The translations under genes were made by a program, and so were the position numbers. DNA of 64,000 nucleotides. Origin: Desulfonatronospira sp964577315. GTDB taxonomy: Bacteria; Desulfobacterota; Desulfovibrionia; Desulfovibrionales; Desulfonatronovibrionaceae. Location of the stretch: assembly GCA_964577315.1 (NCBI GenBank), contig CAZNYT010000002.1, forward strand, positions 1 through 64,000. Reading direction: 5' to 3'. Positions within the stretch are counted from its first letter, which is position 1. The number at the start of each line of letters is the position of its first letter. Positions 18,613-26,947 of the stretch are shown here, one piece after another. The notes under the pieces were generated by a model, which was given only the letters and a program-made list of their open reading frames with translations, was not told where the DNA came from and made no database searches.

Positions 18613-19644
18613 ATGTGGCTTTCACACCTGGCAAACCTTTTAGGCCTGGAATACACCGGGGAGGATTTGTTTATTTCCGGAGTAAACAATCTGGAAAGCG
18701 CCCAAGGGAATGAGCTTTCCTTTTTGGCGGATTCCAAGTACAGCCATCTTTTGCAAACCACCCGAGCCGGGGCGGTAGTGGTCTCTGAAGAGCACTCGGA
18801 AAAAGTCTCCAGGGCCCTGGTGAGCAAAAATCCATACCTGGATTTCACCCGGGCCATGGAATACTTCGCCTGTGAACAGGGCCTGCAGGAAAGCTGTCCT
18901 GATCAGGCTTTTATCCATCCCTCTGCCCGGGTAGATCCCACAGCAATCATTCATCCCATGGCTTTTATCGGGGCAGGAGCAGAGATCGGCCCGGAATGCC
19001 GCATTTTTCCCCACGTTTATATCGGGGAGAACGTAAAAATAGGCCAAGGATGCAAGCTATATCCTCAAGTGAGCCTTATGGCGGACGTGGTTCTGGGTTC
19101 CAGGGTGATTGTCCACGCAGGAACTGTTATCGGCAGTGACGGCTTCGGATATGTCCAGGACGGAGAAACCCGGAAAAAGGTTCCCCAAATGGGCAAGGTG
19201 GTGGTGGAGGACGACGTGGAGATTGGTGCCGGAACCACCATTGACCGGGCGACTCTGGGCGAGACCAGAATCTGCCGGAACACCAAGATCGACAACCTGG
19301 TCCAGATCGCCCACAATGTTCAGGTAGGTGAAAATTGCGTTTTGATCTCGCAGGTGGGCATTTCCGGCAGCACTTCCTTGGGAAAAAATGTTGTTCTGGG
19401 AGGACAGGTGGGTATAGCCGGACACTTGCGCATTGAAGACAATTGCCGGGTGGCAGCCAAATCCGGAGTGGGCAAATCCTTGCCCGCAAACACCGATGCC
19501 GGCGGAATCCCTGCCATGGATCACAGCACTTTTCTGCGCAACTCCGTGCTTCTGCCCAAGCTCTCCCAAATGCATAAAAGGCTCAAGCAACTGGAAAAGG
19601 CTATTCAGGACAACCCTCGATACCCACAAGGAGATGACCAGTGA
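18613..19644 (+). CDS. lpxD: UDP-3-O-(3-hydroxyacyl)glucosamine N-acyltransferase
   Basis: Adds the N-linked hydroxyacyl chain in lipid A synthesis. The 343 residues begin with the uridine-binding domain (about 1-95), continue with a left-handed beta-helix of hexapeptide repeats (about 100-300, e.g. IGAGAEIGPECRI, IGQGCKLYPQV), and include the catalytic His region DNLVQIAHNVQVG. A C-terminal helix follows. The stop codon overlaps the fabZ start by four bases. Confidence 0.96.
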   Translation: MWLSHLANLLGLEYTGEDLFISGVNNLESAQGNELSFLADSKYSHLLQTTRAGAVVVSEEHSEKVSRALVSKNPYLDFTRAMEYFACEQGLQESCPDQAFIHPSARVDPTAIIHPMAFIGAGAEIGPECRIFPHVYIGENVKIGQGCKLYPQVSLMADVVLGSRVIVHAGTVIGSDGFGYVQDGETRKKVPQMGKVVVEDDVEIGAGTTIDRATLGETRICRNTKIDNLVQIAHNVQVGENCVLISQVGISGSTSLGKNVVLGGQVGIAGHLRIEDNCRVAAKSGVGKSLPANTDAGGIPAMDHSTFLRNSVLLPKLSQMHKRLKQLEKAIQDNPRYPQGDDQ

Positions 19645-20102
19645 ACACTTCCCCCAGTGAAGTAGCGATCCAGGAGATCTTGGAACTGCTCCCTCACCGC
19701 TATCCTTTTTTGCTGGTGGATCGGGTACTGGAGCTGGAACCCTTCCAATACCTGAAGGCAGTTAAAAACGTCAGCATTAACGAACCCTTTTTCCAGGGAC
19801 ATTTCCCGGACTACCCGGTAATGCCCGGGGTGTTGATCCTGGAATCCCTGGCCCAGGCCGGTGGCATCCTGGTGGCCAAGAGCATCCCGGAACAGATGCA
19901 GGGCAAAATCTTCCTCTTTACCGGAGTGGAAAAGGCTCGCTTCCGCAAACCGGTTTTGCCTGGGGACAGCATGTTTCTGCACATAACCTATGAAAGACAC
20001 AGGTCCAGTTTGTGGCGCATGAGCGCACAGGCCCTGGTACAGGACAAAGTGGTGGCAGAGGGCACTTTTTCCGCAACCATCTTAAATAGGGAAGAGCAGT
20101 AG
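19641..20102 (+). CDS. fabZ: 3-hydroxyacyl-ACP dehydratase FabZ
   Basis: Dehydrates 3-hydroxyacyl-ACP in fatty acid synthesis and competes with LpxA/LpxD for the same substrate, which explains its place here. A 153-residue hotdog protein with LLPHRYPFLLVDRV, the catalytic His in GHFPDYPVMPGVLILESLAQAGG with the following catalytic Glu, and the block KARFRKPVLPGD. It starts with GTG at 19641 preceded by AAGGAG; four-base overlap with lpxD and one-base contact with lpxA. Confidence 0.96.
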   Translation: MNTSPSEVAIQEILELLPHRYPFLLVDRVLELEPFQYLKAVKNVSINEPFFQGHFPDYPVMPGVLILESLAQAGGILVAKSIPEQMQGKIFLFTGVEKARFRKPVLPGDSMFLHITYERHRSSLWRMSAQALVQDKVVAEGTFSATILNREEQ

Positions 20103-20914
20103 TGAGCACCAACATACACCCCACGGCCATAGTCCATCCCGAAAGCGAGCTGGGACCAGACGTATCCATCGGTCCCTACTCCATTGTCGAAGAGCACACC
20201 AGCCTAGGGGAGGGCACCCGTGTGGATGCCTTTGTCCATATTCAAAGATTCACCTCCCTGGGCCGCGGCAACCAGGTCCATTCCTACGCCTGTTTAGGGG
20301 GAGGCCCCCAGGACATCAAATACCAGGGAGAGGAAACCTGGCTCAAAATCGGGGACAACAATATCATCCGGGAATACACCACCTTGAACCGGGGCACCCC
20401 GAACAGCACAGGAGTCACCCATATCGGATCCGATTGCTTTTTAATGGCTTACACCCACGTGGCCCATGATTGTCGGCTGGAGGACGGGGTAATCATGGCC
20501 AATGCCGCCACCCTGGGAGGTCATGTCCAACTGGGGCGCAGGTCGGTAATAGGAGGACTTTGTGCTGTGCATCAGTTCGTCCGGATTGGCGAGCATGCCT
20601 TTATCGGCGGCAAAAGCGGCATAGCCCAGGACGTGCCCCCGTACATGCTTGCGGTGGGGGAACGAGCCAAGCTCTACGGGCCCAATCTTGTGGGACTGCG
20701 CCGGGCCGGATTCCAACGCCAGGAGATTTCCGCACTTAAAAAACTCTATTACTTTATATGGAAATCAAACCTCCCTCAGGAGAAAGCCCTGGAGCAGGCG
20801 GAAAACGATTTTGCGGGATACGAGCTCGCCCAGAACCTGATTGCCTTTATCAAATCCAGTACCCGGGGAATCATTTCCCTGGAGCGCTCATCCGAAGAAA
20901 ATGAACAGAGCTGA
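20102..20914 (+). CDS. lpxA: UDP-N-acetylglucosamine acyltransferase
   Basis: Catalyses the first step of lipid A synthesis, transferring a hydroxyacyl chain from ACP to UDP-GlcNAc. The 270-residue protein is a hexapeptide-repeat beta helix (IHPTAIVHPESELGPDVSIGPYS onwards) with the catalytic His in AYTHVAHDC, the GGPQDIKY segment and the C-terminal helical part NLVGLRRAGF. It starts with GTG right behind the fabZ stop codon and overlaps lpxI by 14 bases. Confidence 0.96.
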   Translation: MSTNIHPTAIVHPESELGPDVSIGPYSIVEEHTSLGEGTRVDAFVHIQRFTSLGRGNQVHSYACLGGGPQDIKYQGEETWLKIGDNNIIREYTTLNRGTPNSTGVTHIGSDCFLMAYTHVAHDCRLEDGVIMANAATLGGHVQLGRRSVIGGLCAVHQFVRIGEHAFIGGKSGIAQDVPPYMLAVGERAKLYGPNLVGLRRAGFQRQEISALKKLYYFIWKSNLPQEKALEQAENDFAGYELAQNLIAFIKSSTRGIISLERSSEENEQS

Positions 20915-21740
20915 TACCCTGGGATTAATCGCAGGAGGAGGGAACTTTCCTTTACAGGTGGCCCAAAGCGCCCGCGAACAGGGCTATAAAGTGGCTGCTG
21001 CCGCCTTTGCCCATGAAACCCTCCCTGAGATCGAATCCTGCACAGACGAGCTTGTATGGCTAAAACTCGGCCAATTAGGGAAATTGATCCGTTTTCTGCA
21101 TCAAGTGGAAGCAGGGCAGGTGGTCTTTGCCGGCCCCATCAACAAGCCCCGCGCTTTCAATCTTCTCCCGGATCTGCGAGCTGTCCAGCTGCTGGTAAAA
21201 ATGCGCAGCCGCAACGACAACGCCTTGCTTTCCGCAGTAGCGGATGAGCTAAACCGAGAAGGGATGGAAGTTGTTTCTGCCATCCAATTCGTCCCCCAGC
21301 TTATTTCCCCGGCAGGCCTGCTTACCAAACGGACTCCCTCCGGGACCGAAAAAAGGGATATAATCTTTGCCTGGCCCTTAATCAAACAAATCGGACAGCT
21401 GGATATCGGGCAGTGCATCGTGGTGAAGGAACGGGCGGTGCTGGCAGTGGAAGCCATAGAGGGAACGGATCAAACCATCCTGCGGGGTGGACAACTGGGG
21501 GGCAAGGACATCACCGTGGTCAAGACCTTCAAGCCGGGACAAGACCAGCGCATTGATCTCCCAGCTATAGGGGTTACCACCATCGAAACCATGATCCAGG
21601 CCAGGGCCTCGTGCCTGGCATTCGAGGCCGGGGCCAGCCTACTTTTCGACCGCGACCGGGCGGTTGCCTTGGCTGACAAGCACAAAATATCCGTGGTGGG
21701 CATTGACCCCGAGAACCCGGAAAAAGTTTTGGAGCTTTAG
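20901..21740 (+). CDS. lpxI: UDP-2,3-diacylglucosamine pyrophosphatase LpxI
   Basis: Releases lipid X from UDP-2,3-diacylglucosamine; LpxI replaces LpxH in many alpha- and deltaproteobacteria. From the ATG at 20901 it has 279 residues with the family features LGLIAGGGNFPLQVA at the start, the FAGPINKPRAFNLLPDLR segment, and the C-terminal half with GTDQTILRGG and DLPAIGVTTIETM. An upstream ATG at 20841 would add 20 residues that only translate the lpxA 3' end out of frame; 20901 fits the family start better. Last gene of the plus-strand envelope operon; a repeat element begins directly at its stop codon. Confidence 0.92.
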   Translation: MNRADTLGLIAGGGNFPLQVAQSAREQGYKVAAAAFAHETLPEIESCTDELVWLKLGQLGKLIRFLHQVEAGQVVFAGPINKPRAFNLLPDLRAVQLLVKMRSRNDNALLSAVADELNREGMEVVSAIQFVPQLISPAGLLTKRTPSGTEKRDIIFAWPLIKQIGQLDIGQCIVVKERAVLAVEAIEGTDQTILRGGQLGGKDITVVKTFKPGQDQRIDLPAIGVTTIETMIQARASCLAFEAGASLLFDRDRAVALADKHKISVVGIDPENPEKVLEL

Positions 21741-22023
21741 CAACGAAACTTATTATCCCGGGGTCCGAGAATTCTGCAAACAGGCCGTAAAAACTCGCTC
21801 CAAGGCAGCGTATATCAAAATCTATATTTCTGGTGACCCGATTTCAGGAGGTGCTTGAATAGGGACCGTGAGCTTTTTATAGGCCTACGATTTTGATGAA
21901 CGCTGCCTAAGTCGCTCACACAGTTTACGCCCAGTTTGCAGAACCCTCGGACCTCGAAAAAGAGTTGCTGTCATAATAGTAAAGCGGTTTATAAAGCCAT
22001 GGTTATAGAACTAAGTTTCGTTG
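21741..22023. repeat. 283-bp intergenic inverted-repeat element (MITE-like)
   Basis: The outer ends are perfect 12-bp inverted repeats: CAACGAAACTTA at 21741-21752 and TAAGTTTCGTTG at 22012-22023. Inside, 21762-21822 and 21889-21953 are imperfect inverted copies of each other, sharing GGTCCGAG, TTCTGCAAAC, CGTAAA, GGCAGCGT and ATCAAAATC in the same order. The unit contains no credible gene. It starts at the lpxI stop codon. The layout resembles a miniature inverted-repeat element or a large structured 3' UTR. Confidence 0.7.
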
Positions 22024-22121
22024 TAGGGTTAGCCGATTGGAACAATTGCACCTTGCGCCGGAAGGTTTAGGCAAGGACAGGGCTGGCAACAACCTAATAG
22101 GTCTAACCTGGAGTGGTTGTG

Positions 22122-22835
22122 TCAAGTATTCGTATAGTCGGTATCCTGTCCCGAATCAGAGTCAGACTGGGACTGTGAGGTCTGAAGAAGCAAGCGCTTG
22201 GTCCAGAACTGGCAACGCTTCAGCTCTTGGTGCATTTCGGATAACTCCTTTTTAACCCACTCCTCCAAAGCATCCTGCCTAGAGCTTATTTCCCGGATTT
22301 CTTGGCGTAAATCCTCCAGCTCCTCCCCGTTCCCGCCCGGAGAACCTTGTTTGCCGCCAAGGCTCTTTTTATAATTCTTCCACAGAAGATACACTGCCTT
22401 GTGCAATTTATCCTGCCTGCTGCGCACTCTGCCTAGTTCCTGGTAAAGATCCCGCTCCAGATGCACCGCACGGGATAATTGGTCCAAAGCCCGGGACTGG
22501 GCGGCAAGGGCTTGTTCCAAGCTGGCACTTTCTCGGGAGACGTAATCTCCCTGGGCTGGGGGGCGCAGGTCACCCTCTGGCCCGGTAACCTGGCTGGGGT
22601 TTTGGGAAAACATCCGCGATAGCCGTTCTTCGATCTCTGCGGTGGATTTGTTGTGGGCCAGTTCCTGGACAATGATCTCAAAAACCTCCAGGGCCTCGGG
22701 CCTGAACCTTTTCTTGCGCCCCTCGCCTACACTGGGCAGGAATTTGTCGAATTTATCCCGGTAATATCGGATATTGCTCTCGGGCAGGCCCAGCCTTCTG
22801 GCTATTTCCTTGATGGTCAAAAGTTCCTTGCTCAT
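22122..22835 (-). CDS. MerR-family transcriptional regulator with coiled-coil tail
   Basis: A 237-residue protein. Residues 4-70 are a MerR-type winged helix (LTIKEIARRLGLPESNIRYYRDKFDKFLP). The rest is not a known ligand domain: a polar linker, then predicted coiled coil (about 100-215) with many Gln, Arg and Glu, and a Ser/Asp-rich end. The start overlaps the radical SAM gene by four bases, so the two are coupled, and the pair is divergent from the AOR gene. It is a reasonable candidate regulator of the AOR locus, but that is inferred from position only. Confidence 0.8.
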   Translation of the reverse strand: MSKELLTIKEIARRLGLPESNIRYYRDKFDKFLPSVGEGRKKRFRPEALEVFEIIVQELAHNKSTAEIEERLSRMFSQNPSQVTGPEGDLRPPAQGDYVSRESASLEQALAAQSRALDQLSRAVHLERDLYQELGRVRSRQDKLHKAVYLLWKNYKKSLGGKQGSPGGNGEELEDLRQEIREISSRQDALEEWVKKELSEMHQELKRCQFWTKRLLLQTSQSQSDSDSGQDTDYTNT

Positions 22836-23908
22836 GTGGGTACACTGTTGTCTATCAAGATCTCTTGAGGCTGTTCATCTATTAAGTCGTCCATGTAGCG
22901 CTTGCAGCAGTACTTACAAACATCGTGCAAATTGCCCCGGCTGAATTGCTCCCGAAACTCCTTGTATTTTCTGCTGAACCAGATTTTTTTCAGGTTGGAG
23001 CTCGAGAGGCGGCCAAATTCCAGGGGATACAACAAATGCTTCTCTCCCTGGAAATACTTGTATACCTGTTCACCCTCGGCTACATCCGTGTATATGCAAG
23101 GCAGAACACGGCCGTCCACGTCCGCATAGCAGGCATTAAAAATATTTTCCGAGCACATGCCGCCTTCCTGGTAGGGATTGTATATATGAAAGAACACTCT
23201 GTCTTCCCCCTCGTCCACATCTTTTTGCATATCCAGGAGCTCATGCTTGAACCCCTCGAAATCCTGCGGGTCCTGGGCCGGATACATTTCTTTCTCCATC
23301 TCCGGGCTTATCGCTAGGGTCAGGGAACTGACAACTATATGGTCCAGGCCCAAAGAGTTAAAGAAATGCGGCATCCTGGGAATGTCGCAGCGGCGGGAAG
23401 CCAAAAGCATGTATGCCATATGCAGGCTGGGAACACTACTCCCCTTCAGGGCCCTTATCCGGTGCACCATCTCCACGGCCCTCTGGATTTGCTTCAAGGT
23501 GCTGCCGGGGCGGATTTGATCGTTTACCTGGTCTACACCTGCCACTGAAAGACCCAAGACATCCAGTTCCAAATCCACCAGCTTCCGAACCATATCCTCG
23601 GTGAGCATGGTGCCGTTGCTAGTGGCTCCCACCTGAGCACCCTTTTTTTTCACCAGTTCGATCATGGACATAAATTCCGGGTGCAGCATAGGCTCCCCCC
23701 ACCCCTGAAGATAGACCAGCTCGCTACGGGCAAAGGCTGGAGCCAAGGCAGAAAAATCCTGCATGGACATATGCCTGCTCCGGCCATGCTTCTTAAACAT
23801 GGGATGCGGGCAGTAGATACATGCAGCATTACACTCGGTGGTTACACCCACTTGAATCCAATCCAACTTGGGATATCCCCAAGAAGCCAAAAAGTTCCCA
23901 ACTACCAT
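22832..23908 (-). CDS. Radical SAM/SPASM protein, likely maturase for the adjacent AOR-type tungsten enzyme
   Basis: The 358-residue protein carries the radical SAM cluster motif CxxxCxxC at residues 26-33 (TECNAACIYCPHP), the glycine-rich region GWGEPMLHPEF, and a Cys-rich C-terminal SPASM-type region with cysteines around CSENIFNACYADVDG, LPCIYTD and CKYCCKRY for auxiliary iron-sulfur clusters. Radical SAM proteins next to AOR-family genes form a recognised group thought to mature the tungstopterin enzyme or its cofactor. Here the gene diverges from the AOR gene 170 bp away, which fits. The ATG follows AGGGAG. The actual reaction is unknown. Peptide modification, typical of SPASM enzymes, is an alternative, but no precursor peptide gene was found. 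Confidence 0.8.
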   Translation of the reverse strand: MVVGNFLASWGYPKLDWIQVGVTTECNAACIYCPHPMFKKHGRSRHMSMQDFSALAPAFARSELVYLQGWGEPMLHPEFMSMIELVKKKGAQVGATSNGTMLTEDMVRKLVDLELDVLGLSVAGVDQVNDQIRPGSTLKQIQRAVEMVHRIRALKGSSVPSLHMAYMLLASRRCDIPRMPHFFNSLGLDHIVVSSLTLAISPEMEKEMYPAQDPQDFEGFKHELLDMQKDVDEGEDRVFFHIYNPYQEGGMCSENIFNACYADVDGRVLPCIYTDVAEGEQVYKYFQGEKHLLYPLEFGRLSSSNLKKIWFSRKYKEFREQFSRGNLHDVCKYCCKRYMDDLIDEQPQEILIDNSVPT

Positions 23909-23939
23909 TATATTCTCCCTAAGGCAGGATTATTGTATT

Positions 23940-23960
23940 GCAACTACTCACCATATTTTA
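23940..23960 (+). repeat. Dispersed 'CAACTACTCACC' motif, copy 1
   Basis: GCAACTACTCACCATATTTT lies in the divergent spacer of the radical SAM and AOR genes. Related copies occur at 27404-27421, 43681-43697, 54230-54253 and 60861-60882, all intergenic. Confidence 0.6.
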
Positions 23961-23993
23961 TCCATTTTGTGTTCCGCTTGCACCGGCTCTCAC

Positions 23994-24023
23994 TTTACAT
24001 GGCAAATCAACTTCTGCTATATA
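23994..24023 (+). promoter_or_regulatory. Candidate promoter of the AOR operon
   Basis: TTTACA (23994-23999) and TATATA (24018-24023) are 18 bases apart and about 56 bases upstream of the AOR start codon. A sigma-54 match was looked for and not found. Confidence 0.4.
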
Positions 24024-24078
24024 ACAATTACTTGTTCTAGTCCAATCATCCTTATCACCCTTAACCAGGAGGACAAAT

Positions 24079-25818
24079 ATGTCCAGATTGCTGCGCATCA
24101 ACACCCGGACCCGCAAGGTGGAATTCGAGGATCAAACCGGAGAATATGCCGGTCTGGGAGGCCGGGCCTTAACCTCGCGTCTGGTGCGGCGGGAAGTCCC
24201 CCCCACCTGTCATCCCTTGAGCGATGCTAACAAGCTGGTTATGGCCGCAGGACTCTTAACCGGGACCACAGCCGTTAACACCGGCCGTTTATCCGTAGGG
24301 GGCAAGTCCCCTCTGACCGGAACCATCAAGGAATCCAACGCCGGTGGGACCTTTTCCCAAAAGCTTGCCAAGCTGGATATCATGGGGTTGGTGCTCGAGG
24401 ACAAGCCTCAGGACCAAAAGCATCCCTTGACCATCTTCATAAACAAGGATGGGGCGCAACTCTTGGAAACACCAGAACTGCAAGGCTTGGGGACCTACGA
24501 GGCCTCCAGCAAGCTGTTCGAGCGTTTCGGCTCCAAGGTGGGCGTCATGGTGGTAGGTCCAGCAGGAGAACACCACCGCTTGGCTGCCTCCATCATGTTC
24601 ACCGATCCCAAGGGGAATCCCAGCCGGGCAGCCGGCCGCGGAGGTTTGGGGGCGCTTATGGGTTCCAAGAAAATCAAGGCCATAGTACTGGATGCCCAGG
24701 ACGGCCCCGGCCAGGAGGTAGCTGACAAGGAAGCGTTCAAGGAGGCCGGCAAGAGATGGGCAGAGATCCTGGCCAACCACCCCGTAACCGGTCAGGGGCT
24801 ACCCAGCTACGGCACCTCTATTTTGATAAATATTATCAACGAGGCCGGGGCATTGCCCACCCAAAATTTCCGCTCCGGGCGTTTTGACCATGCCTCTGAG
24901 ATTAGCGGGGAAAAAATGGTGGAGATTATCAATGAACGCGGCGGCGTAAGCAAGGAAGGTTGCCATGCCGGCTGCGTTATCCAGTGCTCTCAAAAGTATT
25001 GTGACACCCAAGGCAACTACCTGACTTCAGGGTTTGAGTATGAAACGGTTTGGGCCTTTGGCTCCAACCTGCTCATCTCGGATATGGATCAAATCGCCCA
25101 GATGGATAGGTTGTGCGACGATCTGGGCCTGGACACCATTGAAATCGGAACCACCTTGGGCATGGCCATGGAAGGCGAAGTGATCCCCTGGGGAGACGGC
25201 CAGGCAGCTATCGATCTCTTGAAGCGCATTTACGATCCCAGGGACTACCTGGGGGCCATCCTGGGCAACGGTACTTCTTTTACTGCCCAGGCCCTGGGCG
25301 TGGATCGCGTCCCCGTAGTCAAGAAACAATCCATCCCTGCCTATGACCCCAGGGCTGCCAAGGGTATCGGCGTGACTTACGCCACCAGTTCCATGGGGGC
25401 GGATCATACTGCCGGATACGCAATTTGCCAGAACATTCTCAATGTAGGCGGTAATATCGATCCCCTAGGCAAGTCCGGGAATGTGGATACCTCCAAAAAC
25501 CTGCAGATAGCCACTGCAGCAGTGGATGCCACTGGTTTTTGCCTGTTCGTGGCCTTTGCAGTGCTGGATACTGAAGACGCCCTGGACGTGATAGCCAAGC
25601 TGATAAGCGCCAAGCTAGGAGTGAATTTTACTGCGGACGACATAGGCAAAACCGGCATAGAGATCCTCAAGGACGAATACCAGTTCAACCGCGATGCCGG
25701 ATTTACTTCTGCCCATGACCAGCTCCCGGAATTCTTTATCCATGAGGAACTTCCGCCGCATAATACCATTTGGGATTTCAGTATTTCTGAACTGCAAAAG
25801 GCCAAGGTGGAGAGTTAG
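24079..25818 (+). CDS. aor: Aldehyde:ferredoxin oxidoreductase-family tungstopterin enzyme
   Basis: Oxidises aldehydes to carboxylic acids with ferredoxin, or runs in reverse, using a tungsten-bispterin and a 4Fe-4S cluster. The 579-residue protein shows the N-terminal pterin-binding region (TGRLSVGGKSPLTGTIKESNAGG, AGRGGLGALMGSKKIKAIV) and four cluster-ligand candidates: Cys295, Cys299, Cys303 (CHAGCVIQC) and Cys488 in DATGFC. AGGAGG precedes the ATG. It is followed by a MoaD-like carrier and an E1-like enzyme and diverges from a radical SAM gene, the usual company of AOR genes. The substrate cannot be told from the sequence. In sulfate reducers these enzymes handle acetaldehyde and other aldehydes from alcohol or amino-acid oxidation. 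Confidence 0.93.
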   Translation: MSRLLRINTRTRKVEFEDQTGEYAGLGGRALTSRLVRREVPPTCHPLSDANKLVMAAGLLTGTTAVNTGRLSVGGKSPLTGTIKESNAGGTFSQKLAKLDIMGLVLEDKPQDQKHPLTIFINKDGAQLLETPELQGLGTYEASSKLFERFGSKVGVMVVGPAGEHHRLAASIMFTDPKGNPSRAAGRGGLGALMGSKKIKAIVLDAQDGPGQEVADKEAFKEAGKRWAEILANHPVTGQGLPSYGTSILINIINEAGALPTQNFRSGRFDHASEISGEKMVEIINERGGVSKEGCHAGCVIQCSQKYCDTQGNYLTSGFEYETVWAFGSNLLISDMDQIAQMDRLCDDLGLDTIEIGTTLGMAMEGEVIPWGDGQAAIDLLKRIYDPRDYLGAILGNGTSFTAQALGVDRVPVVKKQSIPAYDPRAAKGIGVTYATSSMGADHTAGYAICQNILNVGGNIDPLGKSGNVDTSKNLQIATAAVDATGFCLFVAFAVLDTEDALDVIAKLISAKLGVNFTADDIGKTGIEILKDEYQFNRDAGFTSAHDQLPEFFIHEELPPHNTIWDFSISELQKAKVES

Positions 25819-25878
25819 ATGGGACTCCCCTCCTGCAAACGAAAATAGCATCAAAGCACTCCGGCAGGTTGCAGATAC

Positions 25879-26148
25879 ATGCAGATTCAAATCGAAGCCT
25901 TTGCTACACTCTCCAGGTATGCCCCTTCCAGTGGTTATCTGGAAATCCCCTCCGGGGCAACTCCTCGGGACGTAATCCGCAAGTTGGGCATACCTGAAGA
26001 GGATGTGAGCATTGTTTTCGTCAATGGCAGACATGCTGGCCTGGATGCTCAACTACAAGAAGAAGACCGCATGGGGGTTTTCCCCCCTATAGGCGGAGGC
26101 TGGACCCATGTCCCAAGACCCTTTTGTCCGGGAAGTCCTGGAGGCTAG
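25879..26148 (+). CDS. MoaD/ThiS-family sulfur-carrier protein
   Basis: An 89-residue beta-grasp protein that probably carries sulfur as a C-terminal thiocarboxylate for pterin dithiolene formation. The fold markers are IQIEAFATLSRYAP, VIRKLGIPEEDVSIVFVNG and the final strand EDRMGVFPPIGGG. Carriers of this family normally end right after that PP-x-x-GG. Here the Gly-Gly-Gly is at residues 72-74, and the frame continues for 15 residues to a second terminal Gly-Gly at 88-89. The last 41 bases overlap the downstream E1-like gene in another frame. Either the extension is removed or the second Gly-Gly is the working end. The gene lies 60 bases after aor. Confidence 0.85.
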   Translation: MQIQIEAFATLSRYAPSSGYLEIPSGATPRDVIRKLGIPEEDVSIVFVNGRHAGLDAQLQEEDRMGVFPPIGGGWTHVPRPFCPGSPGG

Positions 26149-26947
26149 CTCGCGTTCGGATCAGTACCCGTTTAACTATATTTCCGGGCAGGTTCTTTTG
26201 AACCTAGCCCAGAAATACAGCCTGGATCCCGGAACTGCTCAAGAGTTGACCCTTGAGCAAGGCATCAATCTGGAAAGATACCTGCGCAATTATCAAACCC
26301 TGGATCTGGATATGCAGCTGTCCCTGGCCAGATCCAGGGTTTTACTTGTTGGTTTGGGCGGTTTGGGCGGTTTCGTATTGGAGATGTTAGCCCGTTGCGG
26401 GGCAGGATATTTTTGGTTGGCGGACGGGGACGTGTTTGAAGAGAGCAATTTGAACCGCCAGCTTTTGTGCACTATGCCTGGTTTGGGAAAACCCAAATCC
26501 AAGGCTGCTCGGGAAAGAATTCCCCTTATCAACCCCTTCTCCCGGGTGGTAAAGAGTATGGACTTTCTCGGGCCTTCGGATTTGCCCGGGCTTATACCTC
26601 AAGTGGACCTGGTCCTGGATTGTTTGGGAGGCACGGAATTCAGGATGAGCCTGCTTCAAAGCGCGCAGCAGTACCAGCGTCCTTTGGTTACTGGTTTCTT
26701 GGCCGGAAGGACCGGCCTGGTATCCACCGTATTTCCCGGGGACAAAAACCCGGCCCATTTTTGGGGGAAAAGCCGGGAACAAGGCGCGGAAATCCCTCTG
26801 GGAAACGTTGTCACTACCGTGGCCATGGTGGCAAGCATCCAGGCCGAGGAAGCCCTAGCCATAATTTCCGGGCAGGAACCCAGGCTCCGCAGCCAAGTCT
26901 TTATGGGAGATTTAAGCTCAGGCACTTTTCAAACCCTGAAGCTTTAA
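26108..26947 (+). CDS. ThiF/MoeB/HesA-family adenylyltransferase (E1-like)
   Basis: Would activate the C-terminal glycine of the upstream carrier with ATP. The 279-residue protein has an N-terminal helical extension (about 1-70) and then the nucleotide-binding fold: VLLVGLGGLGGFVLEMLARCGAG (about 78-100), DGDVFEESNLNRQLL with the conserved Asn and Arg, and DLVLDCLGGTEFR. Canonical MoeB has two CxxC zinc pairs near the end; I see none here. HesA-type members at AOR loci often lack them. It overlaps the carrier gene by 41 bases. The pair most likely supplies sulfur for the tungsten or molybdenum pterin of AOR. Confidence 0.88.
   Translation: MSQDPFVREVLEASSRSDQYPFNYISGQVLLNLAQKYSLDPGTAQELTLEQGINLERYLRNYQTLDLDMQLSLARSRVLLVGLGGLGGFVLEMLARCGAGYFWLADGDVFEESNLNRQLLCTMPGLGKPKSKAARERIPLINPFSRVVKSMDFLGPSDLPGLIPQVDLVLDCLGGTEFRMSLLQSAQQYQRPLVTGFLAGRTGLVSTVFPGDKNPAHFWGKSREQGAEIPLGNVVTTVAMVASIQAEEALAIISGQEPRLRSQVFMGDLSSGTFQTLKL

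Noticed and set aside
23940..24078. Sigma-54 promoter before the AOR gene
   Set aside because: A TGGCA...TGCT-like stretch exists but the GG-GC spacing is wrong (13 instead of 10).
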